Below are positions 44,244-53,473 of a DNA stretch of 64,000 nt, piece by piece. The stretch is from Bacterioplanoides sp965219715. GTDB taxonomy: Bacteria > Pseudomonadota > Gammaproteobacteria > Pseudomonadales > Oceanobacteraceae. Location: assembly GCF_965219715.1 (NCBI RefSeq), contig NZ_OZ244785.1, positions 1,922,001 through 1,986,000 on the forward strand. The letters run 5' to 3'. A program made the translations under genes and the position numbers. The notes below the pieces were generated by a model. The model made no database searches. It saw only the letters and a list, made by a program, of their open reading frames with translations, and had not been told where the DNA came from. Each line of letters starts with the position of its first letter. The first letter of the stretch is position 1.

Positions 44244-44260
44244 TGCAAGAAGCTTTCCTA
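44244..44260 (-). promoter_or_regulatory. candidate sigma-54 promoter of flhA
   Basis: Minus strand TAGGAAAGCTTCTTGCA has the GG and GC dinucleotides exactly 10 bases apart, as sigma-54 requires, and the TTGCA -12 element is intact. The -24 side is only partly consensus. It lies 54 bases before the flhA start. Confidence 0.5.
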
Positions 44261-44281
44261 AAATCACCAGTCGGTAAAAAA

Positions 44282-45436
44282 TTATTGCGGTGACGAGCCG
44301 TCCGGGTCTACCCGCAGGTCGCGAGGGATTGGCATATCCGGTTTGCGATCAGGCTTCGGCCCCTGCCCTTTTACAAACATATCCATCTGATAGATATACG
44401 CCAACACCTGTGCCACCGCGACGTATAAGCCTTCCGGGATTTCTTCCCCCACCTTGGCGTGGGTATACAAAGCCCGGGCAAGCGGTGGTGCCTGCATCTG
44501 AGCAACGTTATGTTCTTTGGCGATTTCACGGATTTTCAGAGCAGTTTGATCGCTACCTTTGGCAACCAACAGTGGCGCCTGCATTGCCTCAGCGGAATAT
44601 TTCAGTGCCACCGAATAGTGAGTCGGGTTAGTGATAACCACGTCGGCATCGGGCACATCCGCCATCATACGGCGCTGAGCCACTTCGCGCTGCAATTGAC
44701 GAATTTTGCTTTTAACTTCGGGTTTACCTTCGGTTTCCTTAAATTCGTCCTTAATTTCCTGCATCGACATACGTAGTTTTTTGGTGTGGCTGTAGATTTG
44801 CCAAGGGACATCGGCTATCGCGATCAGCACGGTAGAAAAACACAAAAAGATAACCGACCAGATAATAATTTCGATGGTTTTATCCATCGCTGGTTTTGCC
44901 GCTTTATGCTGCAGCGCCATAGCATCTTCGAAGTAATAACTCAGCACCAGAAACGCAACAGTTCCTACCACCAGTACCTTAGCCCAGGCTTTAATAAGCT
45001 CAACCAATGAGTTCATCGAAAACATACGTTTCAGACCGCTCAGCGGATTAATCCGATCTAACTTCGGAGTGATTGCTTTAGTGGAAAATAACCAGCCACC
45101 AACACTTAAGGGCCCCGCGAATGCGGCAATTAACACCAGCACCAACCAGGGTGCCAGAGCCACACCCGCCTCAACCATTGCCGCACCCAACTGGCTGGAC
45201 ATAACTCGGGTATCAAACAATGCAGCACGTTCAAGATTAAAACTGGCCAGCGCAATATTATTCATACGTTCGGCCATCCATGGGCCAAACACTAATAAAC
45301 CTAACGCACCAACCACCAGAACCAGTGTTGTTGCCAATTCTTTGGAGCGTGGTGCCTGCCCTTCTTCCCTGGCTTTTTCAAGCCTTCGGGGTGTGGGTTC
45401 TTCTGTTTTTTCCTGACTGGAATCCTGATCTGCCAT
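44282..45436 (-). CDS. flhB: flagellar export switch protein FlhB
   Basis: Gate component that switches export from rod/hook to filament substrates by self-cleavage. 384 residues. Four membrane segments (about 30-55, 90-112, 145-165, 190-210) and a cytoplasmic domain with the autocleavage site NPTH (in VVITNPTHYSVAL). The C-terminal tail is proline-rich. Starts four bases after the fliR stop; last gene of fliLMNOPQR-flhB. Confidence 0.96.
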   Translation of the reverse strand: MADQDSSQEKTEEPTPRRLEKAREEGQAPRSKELATTLVLVVGALGLLVFGPWMAERMNNIALASFNLERAALFDTRVMSSQLGAAMVEAGVALAPWLVLVLIAAFAGPLSVGGWLFSTKAITPKLDRINPLSGLKRMFSMNSLVELIKAWAKVLVVGTVAFLVLSYYFEDAMALQHKAAKPAMDKTIEIIIWSVIFLCFSTVLIAIADVPWQIYSHTKKLRMSMQEIKDEFKETEGKPEVKSKIRQLQREVAQRRMMADVPDADVVITNPTHYSVALKYSAEAMQAPLLVAKGSDQTALKIREIAKEHNVAQMQAPPLARALYTHAKVGEEIPEGLYVAVAQVLAYIYQMDMFVKGQGPKPDRKPDMPIPRDLRVDPDGSSPQ

Positions 45437-45440
45437 TTGC

Positions 45441-46220
45441 CTACTGTCTCGAAGTGAGCTTTTTCAGAAACTCAAACAGAGTATCCATATGAACCTGAAA
45501 ACCAACCGCCATTTCGCTGATATTCAGCCACATAATAAACAGGCCGACCACCATGGTAACTGGGAAACCCAGGGCAAAAATATTCAATTGCGGCGCTGCC
45601 CGGGTCATAACACCAAACGCCAGGTTCACCACTAGCAAGGCTGCAATGGCTGGCAAGGCAATGACCAATGCAGCTGAGAACATCCAGCCACTCCAGCGAA
45701 TCATTAAACCAAAATCATTGGCGCCAAATCCCTGCATGGACACCGGAAATGTTGAGAAGCTATCGATCAGAATTTCGATTAAAACCAAATGGCCATTCAG
45801 CGAAACAAACACCAGGCTGACCAAAAATAAAAACCACTGCGACACAACAACAACCGACGCGCCCTGGCTGGGGTCAACGGTTGTCGCAATACCCAAACCG
45901 GTTTGCATCGCAATCAACTGACCAGCAATAACATACACCTGGGTTAACATCTCAACGATAAAACCAAGCGCAATACCAATCAGTAATTGCTGCATCACAA
46001 TAATAAAAGAGGCCAGAGACAGCGCTTCTACTTTTGGCATCGGTGGCAATACGGGAACAACCACCAGCGTTATAGCAACGGCGAGAAAAATCCGGATACG
46101 CTGGGATATCATCCGCGTACCGATCAATGGCATCACCATCAACAAGCCGGAAATACGCGCAAAGGGAAAGACATAGCGGCTGATCCAGTGGCTGACATCC
46201 GTTACATCAAATTCGAACAT
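45441..46220 (-). CDS. fliR: flagellar export gate protein FliR
   Basis: Membrane component of the export gate at the base of the flagellum. The ATG at 46220 is preferred, giving MFEFDVTDVSHWI and 259 residues; an in-frame TTG five codons earlier lies within the fliQ end. About six hydrophobic segments cover the whole protein, with the typical PFARISGLLMVMPLIG and FNLAFGVMTRAAPQLNIF-like family stretches. It overlaps the end of fliQ slightly only if the TTG is used. Confidence 0.95.
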   Translation of the reverse strand: MFEFDVTDVSHWISRYVFPFARISGLLMVMPLIGTRMISQRIRIFLAVAITLVVVPVLPPMPKVEALSLASFIIVMQQLLIGIALGFIVEMLTQVYVIAGQLIAMQTGLGIATTVDPSQGASVVVVSQWFLFLVSLVFVSLNGHLVLIEILIDSFSTFPVSMQGFGANDFGLMIRWSGWMFSAALVIALPAIAALLVVNLAFGVMTRAAPQLNIFALGFPVTMVVGLFIMWLNISEMAVGFQVHMDTLFEFLKKLTSRQ

Positions 46221-46227
46221 AACCTGG

Positions 46228-46497
46228 TCAACCAATAATGAATGGAATATTCATATAAATCTGGCGGGTGAAATCCAAAACCGTGGCAACAGCCCAGGGA
46301 CCAAAGGCAATAATTGCCAGCAGGGTAACCACCAGACGCGGCAGGAAACTCAGAGTCTGTTCGTTAATCTGAGTGGCTGCCTGAAAAGTACTGACCATTA
46401 AACCAACAATCAGACTGGGAACAATCATGGCACCAACAATCACCAGTACGATATACAGTGCATGGGTAAAAAGATCGCCGATTTCTGTTGGTGTCAT
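46228..46497 (-). CDS. fliQ: flagellar export gate protein FliQ
   Basis: Small gate subunit. 89 residues with two membrane hairpin helices (about 15-38, 52-76) and the family motif GLMVSTFQAATQINEQTL. Fifteen bases after fliP. Confidence 0.96.
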   Translation of the reverse strand: MTPTEIGDLFTHALYIVLVIVGAMIVPSLIVGLMVSTFQAATQINEQTLSFLPRLVVTLLAIIAFGPWAVATVLDFTRQIYMNIPFIIG

Positions 46498-46512
46498 TTT
46501 TATAATTCCCCG

Positions 46513-47283
46513 TTAGACCGTGCCAAAACTATTGGCAAGTGTACCCATAATAAGTGCCCAGCCATCGATCAACACAAACAGCATAATTTTAAACGGCAAA
46601 GAAATAATGATCGGTGACAACATCATCATCCCCATCGCCATCAGGATACTGGCCACCACAAGGTCAATAATCAGAAAAGGAATAAAAATCAGAAATCCGA
46701 TCTGGAATGCCGTTTTTAGTTCACTGGTGATAAAGGCCGGAATCAGAATATGAATGGGCGTATCTTCTGGTGTGGCAATATTGGTTTCGCCACTGATACG
46801 AATAAACAAATTCAGATCATTTTCACGGGTTTGTGACAGCATAAACTCGTGAATGGGTTTAATTGCTCGTTCTGCGGCCTCCATTGGGGTGATCTCTTCT
46901 TTCAGATAAGGCTGCACCGCATCGACGTTAATCACTCGAAATACCGGGGTCATAATAAATAATGTCAGAAACAACGCTAAACCGAGCAGAATCTGATTTG
47001 ATGGCGTTTGTTGCAAACCCATGGCCTGGCGAAGAATGGCCATCACCACAATAATGCGGGTAAATGAAGTCATCATGATCAGCAACGACGGCAGTACCGT
47101 CAGCACCGTCATAATTGCCAGAATCTGAATAGTTATCGTATATTCACCACCAGATTCATTAGCCTGGTAAACCATCGCCGGAATACCAATAAAGGACTTC
47201 TGAATTTCTGCGTCTTCAGCTGCCACGGGCAAAGCCAGAACAGCCAGGAACATAAACAGTGCTTTCATCATCAACCGATTCAT
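46513..47283 (-). CDS. fliP: flagellar export gate protein FliP
   Basis: Forms the core ring of the export gate. 256 residues with a cleavable-looking signal (MNRLMMKALFMFLAVLALPVAA), four membrane segments, and the family hallmark TSFTRIIVVMAILRQAMG plus PFKIMLFVLIDGWALI at the C-terminus. Overlaps fliO by four bases. Confidence 0.97.
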   Translation of the reverse strand: MNRLMMKALFMFLAVLALPVAAEDAEIQKSFIGIPAMVYQANESGGEYTITIQILAIMTVLTVLPSLLIMMTSFTRIIVVMAILRQAMGLQQTPSNQILLGLALFLTLFIMTPVFRVINVDAVQPYLKEEITPMEAAERAIKPIHEFMLSQTRENDLNLFIRISGETNIATPEDTPIHILIPAFITSELKTAFQIGFLIFIPFLIIDLVVASILMAMGMMMLSPIIISLPFKIMLFVLIDGWALIMGTLANSFGTV

Positions 47284-47714
47284 GAACGCACCGCTTTTTT
47301 CAACAGATCTGAAAATGATAGCGCCTGTGTTGCCGCATCCGGGCTGGAGAGTGGCTCATCAAGTTCAGCCAGGCAGTTAATTTGTTGTGGCGTAATTCCC
47401 AACACCAGTTGTTTTTCTCCGACCTGAACAACCGCTACTTTTTCTTTTATTCCCAACGGCAATACCGCCAGAGTTTTCAGTTGGTCGCCATGGCCACCAC
47501 CTAATGGCAGTGCACGGCTTTTTCCGGCAAGCCAGGCCAGTAACAGGATTAAGCCTACAACCAATACCAGAAATAAAACCACTTTACCGGCAGAAGCTAA
47601 CGGATCAACAGCCAGCGCCCCTGCCATCTGACCAGAGTCCGCTTCTTCCGCCATCACCATAACGCTGAAGAAAAAAAGTAATCCCGCTTTAACGCAGGCG
47701 TTGAATACGCTCAC
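47280..47714 (-). CDS. fliO: flagellar assembly protein FliO
   Basis: Helps assemble the FliP ring. 144 residues with a signal-like N-terminus, one strong membrane helix (about 42-65) and a cytoplasmic FliO domain (KTLAVLPLGIKEKVAVVQVG). Its start lies within the 3' end of fliN (26-base overlap), which is common for this pair. Confidence 0.9.
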   Translation of the reverse strand: MSVFNACVKAGLLFFFSVMVMAEEADSGQMAGALAVDPLASAGKVVLFLVLVVGLILLLAWLAGKSRALPLGGGHGDQLKTLAVLPLGIKEKVAVVQVGEKQLVLGITPQQINCLAELDEPLSSPDAATQALSFSDLLKKAVRS

Positions 47715-48249
47715 TCTGACTCACCACATCCGTTAATCGAATTCCGAACTTATCGTTCACCATCACAACTTCACCGTGAGCAATCAAAGTGCCGTTAACC
47801 ATCACATCCAATGGTTCACCGGCCAAACGATCCAACTCCACCACCGATCCCTGGTTAAGCTGTAACAGGTTACGAATCGGAATCTGAGTCGCACCAACCT
47901 CCATCGAAATCCGTACCGGGATATCAAGAATGACATCCAGTTCCGGACCATCCGGATCAGGATTTCTTGGCACACCTTCATCAACGACCGGATCCAGTGG
48001 CATTTTCTGAACATCATCGGATGGCGTTTCTCCGGCTTCTTCCATCGCCGCAGCCCACTCATCATCAACACTGCCTTCGTCGTCGCCGGATTCTTCCATC
48101 GCAGCGGCCCACTCATCGGCCAGCGCCTGTTCGTCACCGCCAGCATCTTCGACTCCCTGAGCAACAGAATCGGCTAAAGCATCTGCATCAAGGTTGTCAT
48201 TATTGTCGTTATTTTCCGGCGTTATATCCTGATCATTTTCATCTGACAT
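47689..48249 (-). CDS. fliN: flagellar motor switch protein FliN
   Basis: Part of the C-ring; binds CheY-P and recruits the export ATPase complex. 186 residues, longer than enteric FliN because of an acidic N-terminus of about 90 residues. That extension contains two copies of DEWAAAMEE, a Pseudomonas-type feature. The C-terminal SpoA domain (about 105-186) has ISMEVGATQIPIRNLLQL and VMVNDKFGIRLTDVV. Twelve bases after fliM. Confidence 0.95.
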   Translation of the reverse strand: MSDENDQDITPENNDNNDNLDADALADSVAQGVEDAGGDEQALADEWAAAMEESGDDEGSVDDEWAAAMEEAGETPSDDVQKMPLDPVVDEGVPRNPDPDGPELDVILDIPVRISMEVGATQIPIRNLLQLNQGSVVELDRLAGEPLDVMVNGTLIAHGEVVMVNDKFGIRLTDVVSQSERIQRLR

Positions 48250-48261
48250 AATCGTCTCCCC

Positions 48262-49230
48262 CTAGCGCCGTCTGTGATTCAGCGGATCGATAATCTTAAC
48301 CGCCAGATTTTCGTGCGATATCCCCATTTTCCCGCGGAAAACCGGGATACCATTTGCTTCCAGAATAAAGTCATCGGGCATATCAATCGGGATAATGTCT
48401 CCCTCCTGCAGCTCGGCAACTTCGCGTAATGTAATTTCACGCTCAACCAAAGTGCCGTGAACCGGCACCGGAGCGTCCATAATGTCTTCCCTTAATGACT
48501 GGGTCCAACGCTCGTCGATATCATCGATATCACTCTGTACGCCGGCATCAAGTACTTCACGAATAGGTTCGATCATGGAGTAAGGGATGGTCATATGAAA
48601 GTCGCCACCACCACCATCCAGCTCAATATGAAAGGTACTCACCACCACCACTTCACTTGGGCTGACAATGTTGGCCATGGCAGGGTTTACTTCAGAGCCG
48701 ACGTATTCAAATTCCACTTCCATTACCGGCTGCCAGGCTTCGATCATATCGGTAAAAATCTGGCTCAGAACTAACTGTACAACCCGGACTTCTGTTGGCG
48801 TGAATTCACGTCCTTCAATTTTTGCGTGGCGACCATCACCACCAAAAAAGTTATCTACCAGTTTGAATACCAGTTTGGCATCCATAATAAATAACGCTGT
48901 GCCCCGTAGCGGGCGCATTTTCACCAGGTTCAAACTGGTTGGTACATAAAGCGTGTGAACATACTCACCAAACTTCATGATCTGAACGCCGCCCGAGGCA
49001 ACGTCCGCACTGCGACGCAAGAAATTAAACATGCTGATACGGGTATAACGAGCAAAGCGCTCGTTAATCATTTCCAGCGTAGGCATACGACCGCGCACAA
49101 TGCGGTCGTTACTGGTCAGGTCATAGGATTTGACCCCAGCTTCGTCTATCTCCTCCTCGGGCTCGATGTCACCATCATCGACCCCGTGGAGTAGCGCATC
49201 AATTTCATCTTGCGACAGTAAATCTTGCAC
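48262..49230 (-). CDS. fliM: flagellar motor switch protein FliM
   Basis: C-ring protein that first captures CheY-P. 322 residues. The N-terminal CheY-binding peptide LLSQDEIDALLHG is intact. The middle CheC-like domain holds RMPTLEMINERFARYTR and GGDGRHAKIEGREFT, and the C-terminal SpoA domain follows from about 245. Nine bases after fliL. Confidence 0.97.
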   Translation of the reverse strand: MQDLLSQDEIDALLHGVDDGDIEPEEEIDEAGVKSYDLTSNDRIVRGRMPTLEMINERFARYTRISMFNFLRRSADVASGGVQIMKFGEYVHTLYVPTSLNLVKMRPLRGTALFIMDAKLVFKLVDNFFGGDGRHAKIEGREFTPTEVRVVQLVLSQIFTDMIEAWQPVMEVEFEYVGSEVNPAMANIVSPSEVVVVSTFHIELDGGGGDFHMTIPYSMIEPIREVLDAGVQSDIDDIDERWTQSLREDIMDAPVPVHGTLVEREITLREVAELQEGDIIPIDMPDDFILEANGIPVFRGKMGISHENLAVKIIDPLNHRRR

Positions 49231-49239
49231 CCATCAACC

Positions 49240-49782
49240 CTACTGCATTACGAAGTTAGTAAAGAGAACAGCTTCAACGCCATCGGTACCGGCCTCGCGT
49301 TTCATGGCGCCTTTCAGATGCTTCAGTAACTGCTTCTGTAAAGCGACGCGACCTTCCGCTGTTCTTAATTGTTTAAAATCCTGCTCGCCCATAATCCGGA
49401 TAATGTCGTTACGAATCATAGGTTCGTGCAATGTCAGCGCATCAACAACAGCTTGCTGTCGCGTCATGACTTCGATACTGGCCTGCAGAAAACGCTGACG
49501 GGTTCCAACCTGAAAACTCACAACAAATTCAGGTTTCAGAACAACGTATTGGGCTGGAATTTCCGGCTCTTCCGCGACCACTTCTTCAGCAACCACTTCT
49601 TCTGCCGCGTCACCTTCCGCTTCTTCTTCACCACCCATCATAAAAAACATAGTGGCGCCAACCGCGATCCCGATCAGTAACACGACCGCGACAATAATCA
49701 GAATTAGCTTCTTTTTACCGCCGCCGGAAGATGCTTCTTCTTGTGCACCGCCATCCAGTTTTAAATCCTGCTCTGCAGCCAT
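49240..49782 (-). CDS. fliL: flagellar basal body-associated protein FliL
   Basis: Inner-membrane protein that assists the stators under load. 180 residues. One membrane helix (about 24-47) follows a short cytoplasmic lead. An acidic, EEVVAEE-rich linker (about 50-75) leads to the periplasmic FliL domain with YVVLKPEFVVSFQVG and FLQASIEVMTRQQAV. First gene of the fliL operon, about 30 bases downstream of a clear sigma-54 promoter. Confidence 0.93.
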   Translation of the reverse strand: MAAEQDLKLDGGAQEEASSGGGKKKLILIIVAVVLLIGIAVGATMFFMMGGEEEAEGDAAEEVVAEEVVAEEPEIPAQYVVLKPEFVVSFQVGTRQRFLQASIEVMTRQQAVVDALTLHEPMIRNDIIRIMGEQDFKQLRTAEGRVALQKQLLKHLKGAMKREAGTDGVEAVLFTNFVMQ

Positions 49783-49811
49783 AACAGATATCTCCTGCTG
49801 TTAGTCAAATT

Positions 49812-49827
49812 TGCAATAGCCATGCCA
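49812..49827 (-). promoter_or_regulatory. sigma-54 promoter of the fliLMNOPQR-flhB operon
   Basis: On the minus strand TGGCATGGCTATTGCA matches the sigma-54 consensus (TGGCAYG-N4-TTGCA) at every key position, 30 bases before the fliL start. The Pseudomonas equivalent is RpoN-dependent and driven by the enhancer-binding protein FleQ/FleR (established family knowledge). Confidence 0.85.
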
Positions 49828-49920
49828 GCCTTTTTCGTCAAAAAAACGGCAATCAGTTTTATAAGCGTGATTTAAGTTTAGAAGGTTCTGGAATAACCGC
49901 TGAATTAAGTATCCGCTTTA

Positions 49921-50014
49921 TTAACCCGCTACCGTCATGGGCATCATCAGGAATTGAATACGGGAGAGCGGGTTAAATTAAATGGCTGATCTGCTGCAGA
50001 TCGGCCATTTAATT
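49921..50014. repeat. two adjacent long palindromes between fliK and fliL
   Basis: The first is a perfect 10-bp inverted repeat (TTAACCCGCT at 49921-49930 with AGCGGGTTAA at 49967-49976). The second, 49976-50014, has two 19-base arms with a single mismatch around one central base. Their ends share the same base. No T-run follows, so this is a structured spacer and not a standard terminator. The remaining spacer up to fliL carries only the promoter. Confidence 0.7.
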
Positions 50015-50076
50015 CAGATTGGAGAATCAGTTTGAGGAGGTATCAGAGGTCGAAAGTCTCAGAGATTTTTTGACGC

Positions 50077-51258
50077 TCAGGCATACGCGTCGAGTACCCC
50101 ATTATGACTGGTGACTTTAACTGTTTCCTGGTTTTCACCATCGGTTGTATCGGCCAGCCATTCACCACTTGGCTCGCTGTCATCGGATGAACCACCTGAC
50201 GAATCGCCACTTTGCCCGTGCTCTTGCTGCGATACATCAAAACCGGCTAGCTCAAGGCCCTGTTCTGCCAGCTCATCTTTTAACCGCTGAGCATTCGCTT
50301 CGAGCACCTCTTTCACCTGAGGGTTTTGTACCTGTACCTGAACATTTGCTTGTTCCTGGTTCACCTGAAGTTTGATCTCTAATGATCCTAACTCAGGTGG
50401 GTCCAGATGAATTTCCGCCTGCTGAATATTCTCCGCAACCATAGTCACAATGCGACTGCCCATCGCCGGAGTCCATTGCTGTTTATCGCGGCCAAAATCC
50501 AGCCGCTCTTTGCTATCGATTTGCTGTTGTTGTTCTTCCAGCTGTTGTAACTCTGCATCGGTCACCAGCGCATCATCACTGCTGGCGAACTGATCACTGC
50601 GAGTAAGCACCTGGCCGTCTGTTGCACTACTTGCAACCTGTGCCAGCGGATCAGCAGTAACTTGCGGAGCGGTTGTTTCAACTCGCTCGGCGCCAGTCTG
50701 ATTAGCAACTGGTTTGGCAATAACAGTTGCTTTACTCTGACCGACAACCTGAGCCTGCAACGCAGGGTCTGCGTCCGTATTATCAGGCTGTTCCGGTAAT
50801 AATTGTTCTGTTAAGGCTTGCCCATTCGAAGACTTGTTAACATCATCAGGCAACGCCGTTGATGCAACATTTCTTGCGACTGCAGCCGGCTGATTATTTA
50901 CCGGAGCGGTGCTGGCAGCCGCTGCTTGTGCGACGGGTGACAGGGCTGAGTCACTGATCTGTTGCGATTCCCGAATTCTCTCCAGCAACAACTGTGGCTG
51001 ATACTCATCCGGCAATTGCTCGCGAAGTAAAGGCGTTTCAGTATTCGTTTGTGGCGACGACAATATTTGCCCGCTTAACGGCAAGCTATCTCCGCCCGGC
51101 AATGCTTCATTAGTAACTTCTTCAACCGGCAAAAGCTCACTGAGTACACCACTGAACTGGCTCTCTGCCGCTTCTCCAGACGGGCTGACGGGCGCTTGTA
51201 ATGCAGAAAAAGACGGTAACAATGACAACAGACCTGGGGTAACTTCTGGCTGATTCAT
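50077..51258 (-). CDS. fliK: flagellar hook-length control protein FliK
   Basis: Secreted ruler that measures the hook and triggers FlhB switching. 393 residues from the ATG at 51258, supported by GGAGAAGG just upstream; an upstream in-frame start would add 36 unsupported residues. The N-terminal two thirds are a Gln/Pro/Ala/Thr-rich disordered ruler. The conserved C-terminal hook domain (about 290-360) carries LDPPELGSLEIKLQV and a final acidic, Ser-rich tail. It stands alone between two structured spacers. Low overall conservation is normal for FliK. Confidence 0.88.
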   Translation of the reverse strand: MNQPEVTPGLLSLLPSFSALQAPVSPSGEAAESQFSGVLSELLPVEEVTNEALPGGDSLPLSGQILSSPQTNTETPLLREQLPDEYQPQLLLERIRESQQISDSALSPVAQAAAASTAPVNNQPAAVARNVASTALPDDVNKSSNGQALTEQLLPEQPDNTDADPALQAQVVGQSKATVIAKPVANQTGAERVETTAPQVTADPLAQVASSATDGQVLTRSDQFASSDDALVTDAELQQLEEQQQQIDSKERLDFGRDKQQWTPAMGSRIVTMVAENIQQAEIHLDPPELGSLEIKLQVNQEQANVQVQVQNPQVKEVLEANAQRLKDELAEQGLELAGFDVSQQEHGQSGDSSGGSSDDSEPSGEWLADTTDGENQETVKVTSHNGVLDAYA

Positions 51259-51342
51259 GCCTTCTCCATTGAGAACTGAATTAATATCTATGATGTGAAT
51301 CAGCAAAGGGCGGGCCAATTTTCTGACAAGCCCTATATAAAG

Positions 51343-51361
51343 AAAAACCCCGACAACAGGG
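51343..51361 (-). terminator. terminator after hptB
   Basis: On the minus strand CCCTG and CGGGG pair (one G-U) over a 4-base loop and are followed by TTTTT, 41 bases past the hptB stop, separating the Hsb module from fliK. Confidence 0.6.
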
Positions 51362-51402
51362 AACAATAAGAAGGGATAATTAACAAGCTAAAGACGCTGT
51401 AA

Positions 51403-51747
51403 TCAGGCCAATAACGGTTGGAGATAGTTTTTGACGGTGGAGTATTCCTGCTCGATCGCACTGATCACCTGATCGAGGCCAGATAACTCTCCATTTTTGG
51501 CAGCACTTTCTAAAGAGAAGCACAGGTCCGCAAGTGGTAACGCCGAAATATTGCTACTGGCTCCTTTAAAGCTATGAGCCAGTTCTCTCAGTGCTGAAGC
51601 ATCCGCAGCAGCCAGTGCCTGGTGCAATAACGGCAGACGAGAATCGGAATCTTCAATATAAACACGCAGCAGATCCGGAAACTCGTCATCCATGACTTCC
51701 TTTAACATATCAAAAGCATCTGTATCAAAATGCTCTGGCCATCCCAT
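51403..51747 (-). CDS. hptB: histidine phosphotransfer protein, HptB-like
   Basis: Relays phosphate from hybrid kinases to the response regulator encoded next. 114 residues, a single four-helix Hpt domain with the phospho-histidine H58 in LAHSFKGASSN. In Pseudomonas aeruginosa HptB feeds HsbR; gene order (hsbA-hsbR-hptB) is the same here. The upstream hybrid kinases are not in the window. Confidence 0.87.
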   Translation of the reverse strand: MGWPEHFDTDAFDMLKEVMDDEFPDLLRVYIEDSDSRLPLLHQALAAADASALRELAHSFKGASSNISALPLADLCFSLESAAKNGELSGLDQVISAIEQEYSTVKNYLQPLLA

Positions 51748-51759
51748 TGCTCAGTCCTC

Positions 51760-53460
51760 TTATTCTGGCTTTGCTGGCCATCGTATCACTGCTTCAACAA
51801 TATTGCCTCTACCGTGATAGCTTAATGATTCACAAACCTGACTGATTAATGGAATACCACGACCAGAATAGAGATTCTTTTTGTCACCAGCCTGACTGAC
51901 GGCGGAATAATCAAAGCCATTACCGCTGTCTTCGAGCTGAATAGTCAGACTGCCACAGCGACCATCACCCTGATGTTCCATGCGGATCTGGATATAACCA
52001 TCCTGTAAATTGGCAAGGCGTTTTTCTCTTTCCTGATAATACTGAACAAACCCTTCAGCATCTGCTTTCAGTGACGAATCCAGGCCCAGTACACCGTGCT
52101 CGAACGAATTCGAAAACAATTCTGCCATGACGGTATAAAGCTGCCCGCCCATGGCCCTTAACCCTGGTACTTCCATCATAATGTGAATCATTAATGGCAA
52201 CGGATTAAAGTTTTTCAGCGTATCAGGGCCCAGACGGTAATCCATTTTCCAATCAATCGGGCCAGCAAGCGGACCAGAGTCCATTTGCATCTTCATATCT
52301 TCGATGACCGAATCCTGCACCATCTGAACTTCAATCAGAGTTGTATCGTCATCGCGTTCACTGCCATGGGTAAACTCCGCCAGATTATTCTGAATGGAGT
52401 GAAAAACTTCAGAAGGTGTTACCGAGCCATCAAAAATTGTACGTAACCGATCTTCGCCAAACATCTCTCCGGAAGCATTTCTTGCTTCCTGGATACCATC
52501 CGACCACAGGAATAAACGATCTTCTTCGTCCATGGAGAATTCCATCAGATCGTCGTTAAACTGCTCATTACTCAGAACACCTAACGGCAAATTAGTGGAA
52601 GATAACGTTTCCACATCACCGTTAGCACGTAATAAATAACAGTCTGGTAATCCACCCATCCAGACATTCAGGGTTTTACGTCCCGGATCAATATCGACCA
52701 CTGCCGCACAACAAAAGAAGCCAACCGGGAGAATGCCTTTAAGCTTCAGATTAATTTCACGCAGAATATCGCGAACAGCAAACCCTTTAGCACTCATGCC
52801 ATAAAAGATTTCGGCCAGAGGCATCGCTCCAATCGCTGCTGGCAAACCATGCCCGGTAAAATCGCCCAGCAACACATGCATACCACCGGCTGGCTTACGT
52901 GCCGCCAACAACACATCGCCGTTAAATATCGACAGAGGCGAAAGCATATATCGAATATTGGAGGAAGATAAGCAACCGGCATGAGCGACATTATCGAATA
53001 CAGCCTTTGCAACCTGTTGCTCGTGTAATAAATGCTCGTTATTGCTGGCAATCACATCTCGCTGGGACTGCAATGTCCGGTGCATTTGCCGCATGCGTGA
53101 GAAGGAGTTTATTTTCGCCTGCAGAATAGTGGCGTTATAAGGTTTGCTAAGGAAATCGTCACCGCCGGAGTCGAGGCAATCAGCCAGGCTTTGAGCATCC
53201 GTCAGCGAGGTAAGAAAAATGATTGGGACGAAGTCTTCGCCACAACTTGCTTTAATCGCTCGCGCTGCTTCCTTGCCATTCATCTCCGGCATCATAACGT
53301 CGAGCAGCACGATGTCCGGAGAAAATGTCTCTATCGCTTCAACGGCTTTTTTGCCGTTATCAACTTCATAAACCTCATGACCCTGATTGCGCACAATACG
53401 CGATAACACCATGCGGTCGATCTGATTATCATCCGCAATCAGAATTTTAATGCTGTCCAT
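51760..53460 (-). CDS. hsbR: response regulator with PP2C phosphatase and anti-sigma kinase domains, HsbR-like
   Basis: 566-residue switch protein. Receiver domain (1-125) with phospho-aspartate in IVLLDVMMPEMNG and lysine in LSKPYNATI. A linker is followed by a SpoIIE/PP2C phosphatase domain (about 180-385) with LLGDFTGHGLPAAIGAM and WSDGIQEARN metal-binding motifs. The C-terminal RsbW-like ATPase domain (about 430-566) has the N-box MAELFSNSFEHGVL and GNGFD and GRGIPLI G-boxes. In P. aeruginosa this protein phosphorylates and dephosphorylates HsbA depending on its receiver state. Thirteen bases after hsbA. Confidence 0.9.
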   Translation of the reverse strand: MDSIKILIADDNQIDRMVLSRIVRNQGHEVYEVDNGKKAVEAIETFSPDIVLLDVMMPEMNGKEAARAIKASCGEDFVPIIFLTSLTDAQSLADCLDSGGDDFLSKPYNATILQAKINSFSRMRQMHRTLQSQRDVIASNNEHLLHEQQVAKAVFDNVAHAGCLSSSNIRYMLSPLSIFNGDVLLAARKPAGGMHVLLGDFTGHGLPAAIGAMPLAEIFYGMSAKGFAVRDILREINLKLKGILPVGFFCCAAVVDIDPGRKTLNVWMGGLPDCYLLRANGDVETLSSTNLPLGVLSNEQFNDDLMEFSMDEEDRLFLWSDGIQEARNASGEMFGEDRLRTIFDGSVTPSEVFHSIQNNLAEFTHGSERDDDTTLIEVQMVQDSVIEDMKMQMDSGPLAGPIDWKMDYRLGPDTLKNFNPLPLMIHIMMEVPGLRAMGGQLYTVMAELFSNSFEHGVLGLDSSLKADAEGFVQYYQEREKRLANLQDGYIQIRMEHQGDGRCGSLTIQLEDSGNGFDYSAVSQAGDKKNLYSGRGIPLISQVCESLSYHGRGNIVEAVIRWPAKPE

Positions 53461-53473
53461 ATCAGAGACCCGC

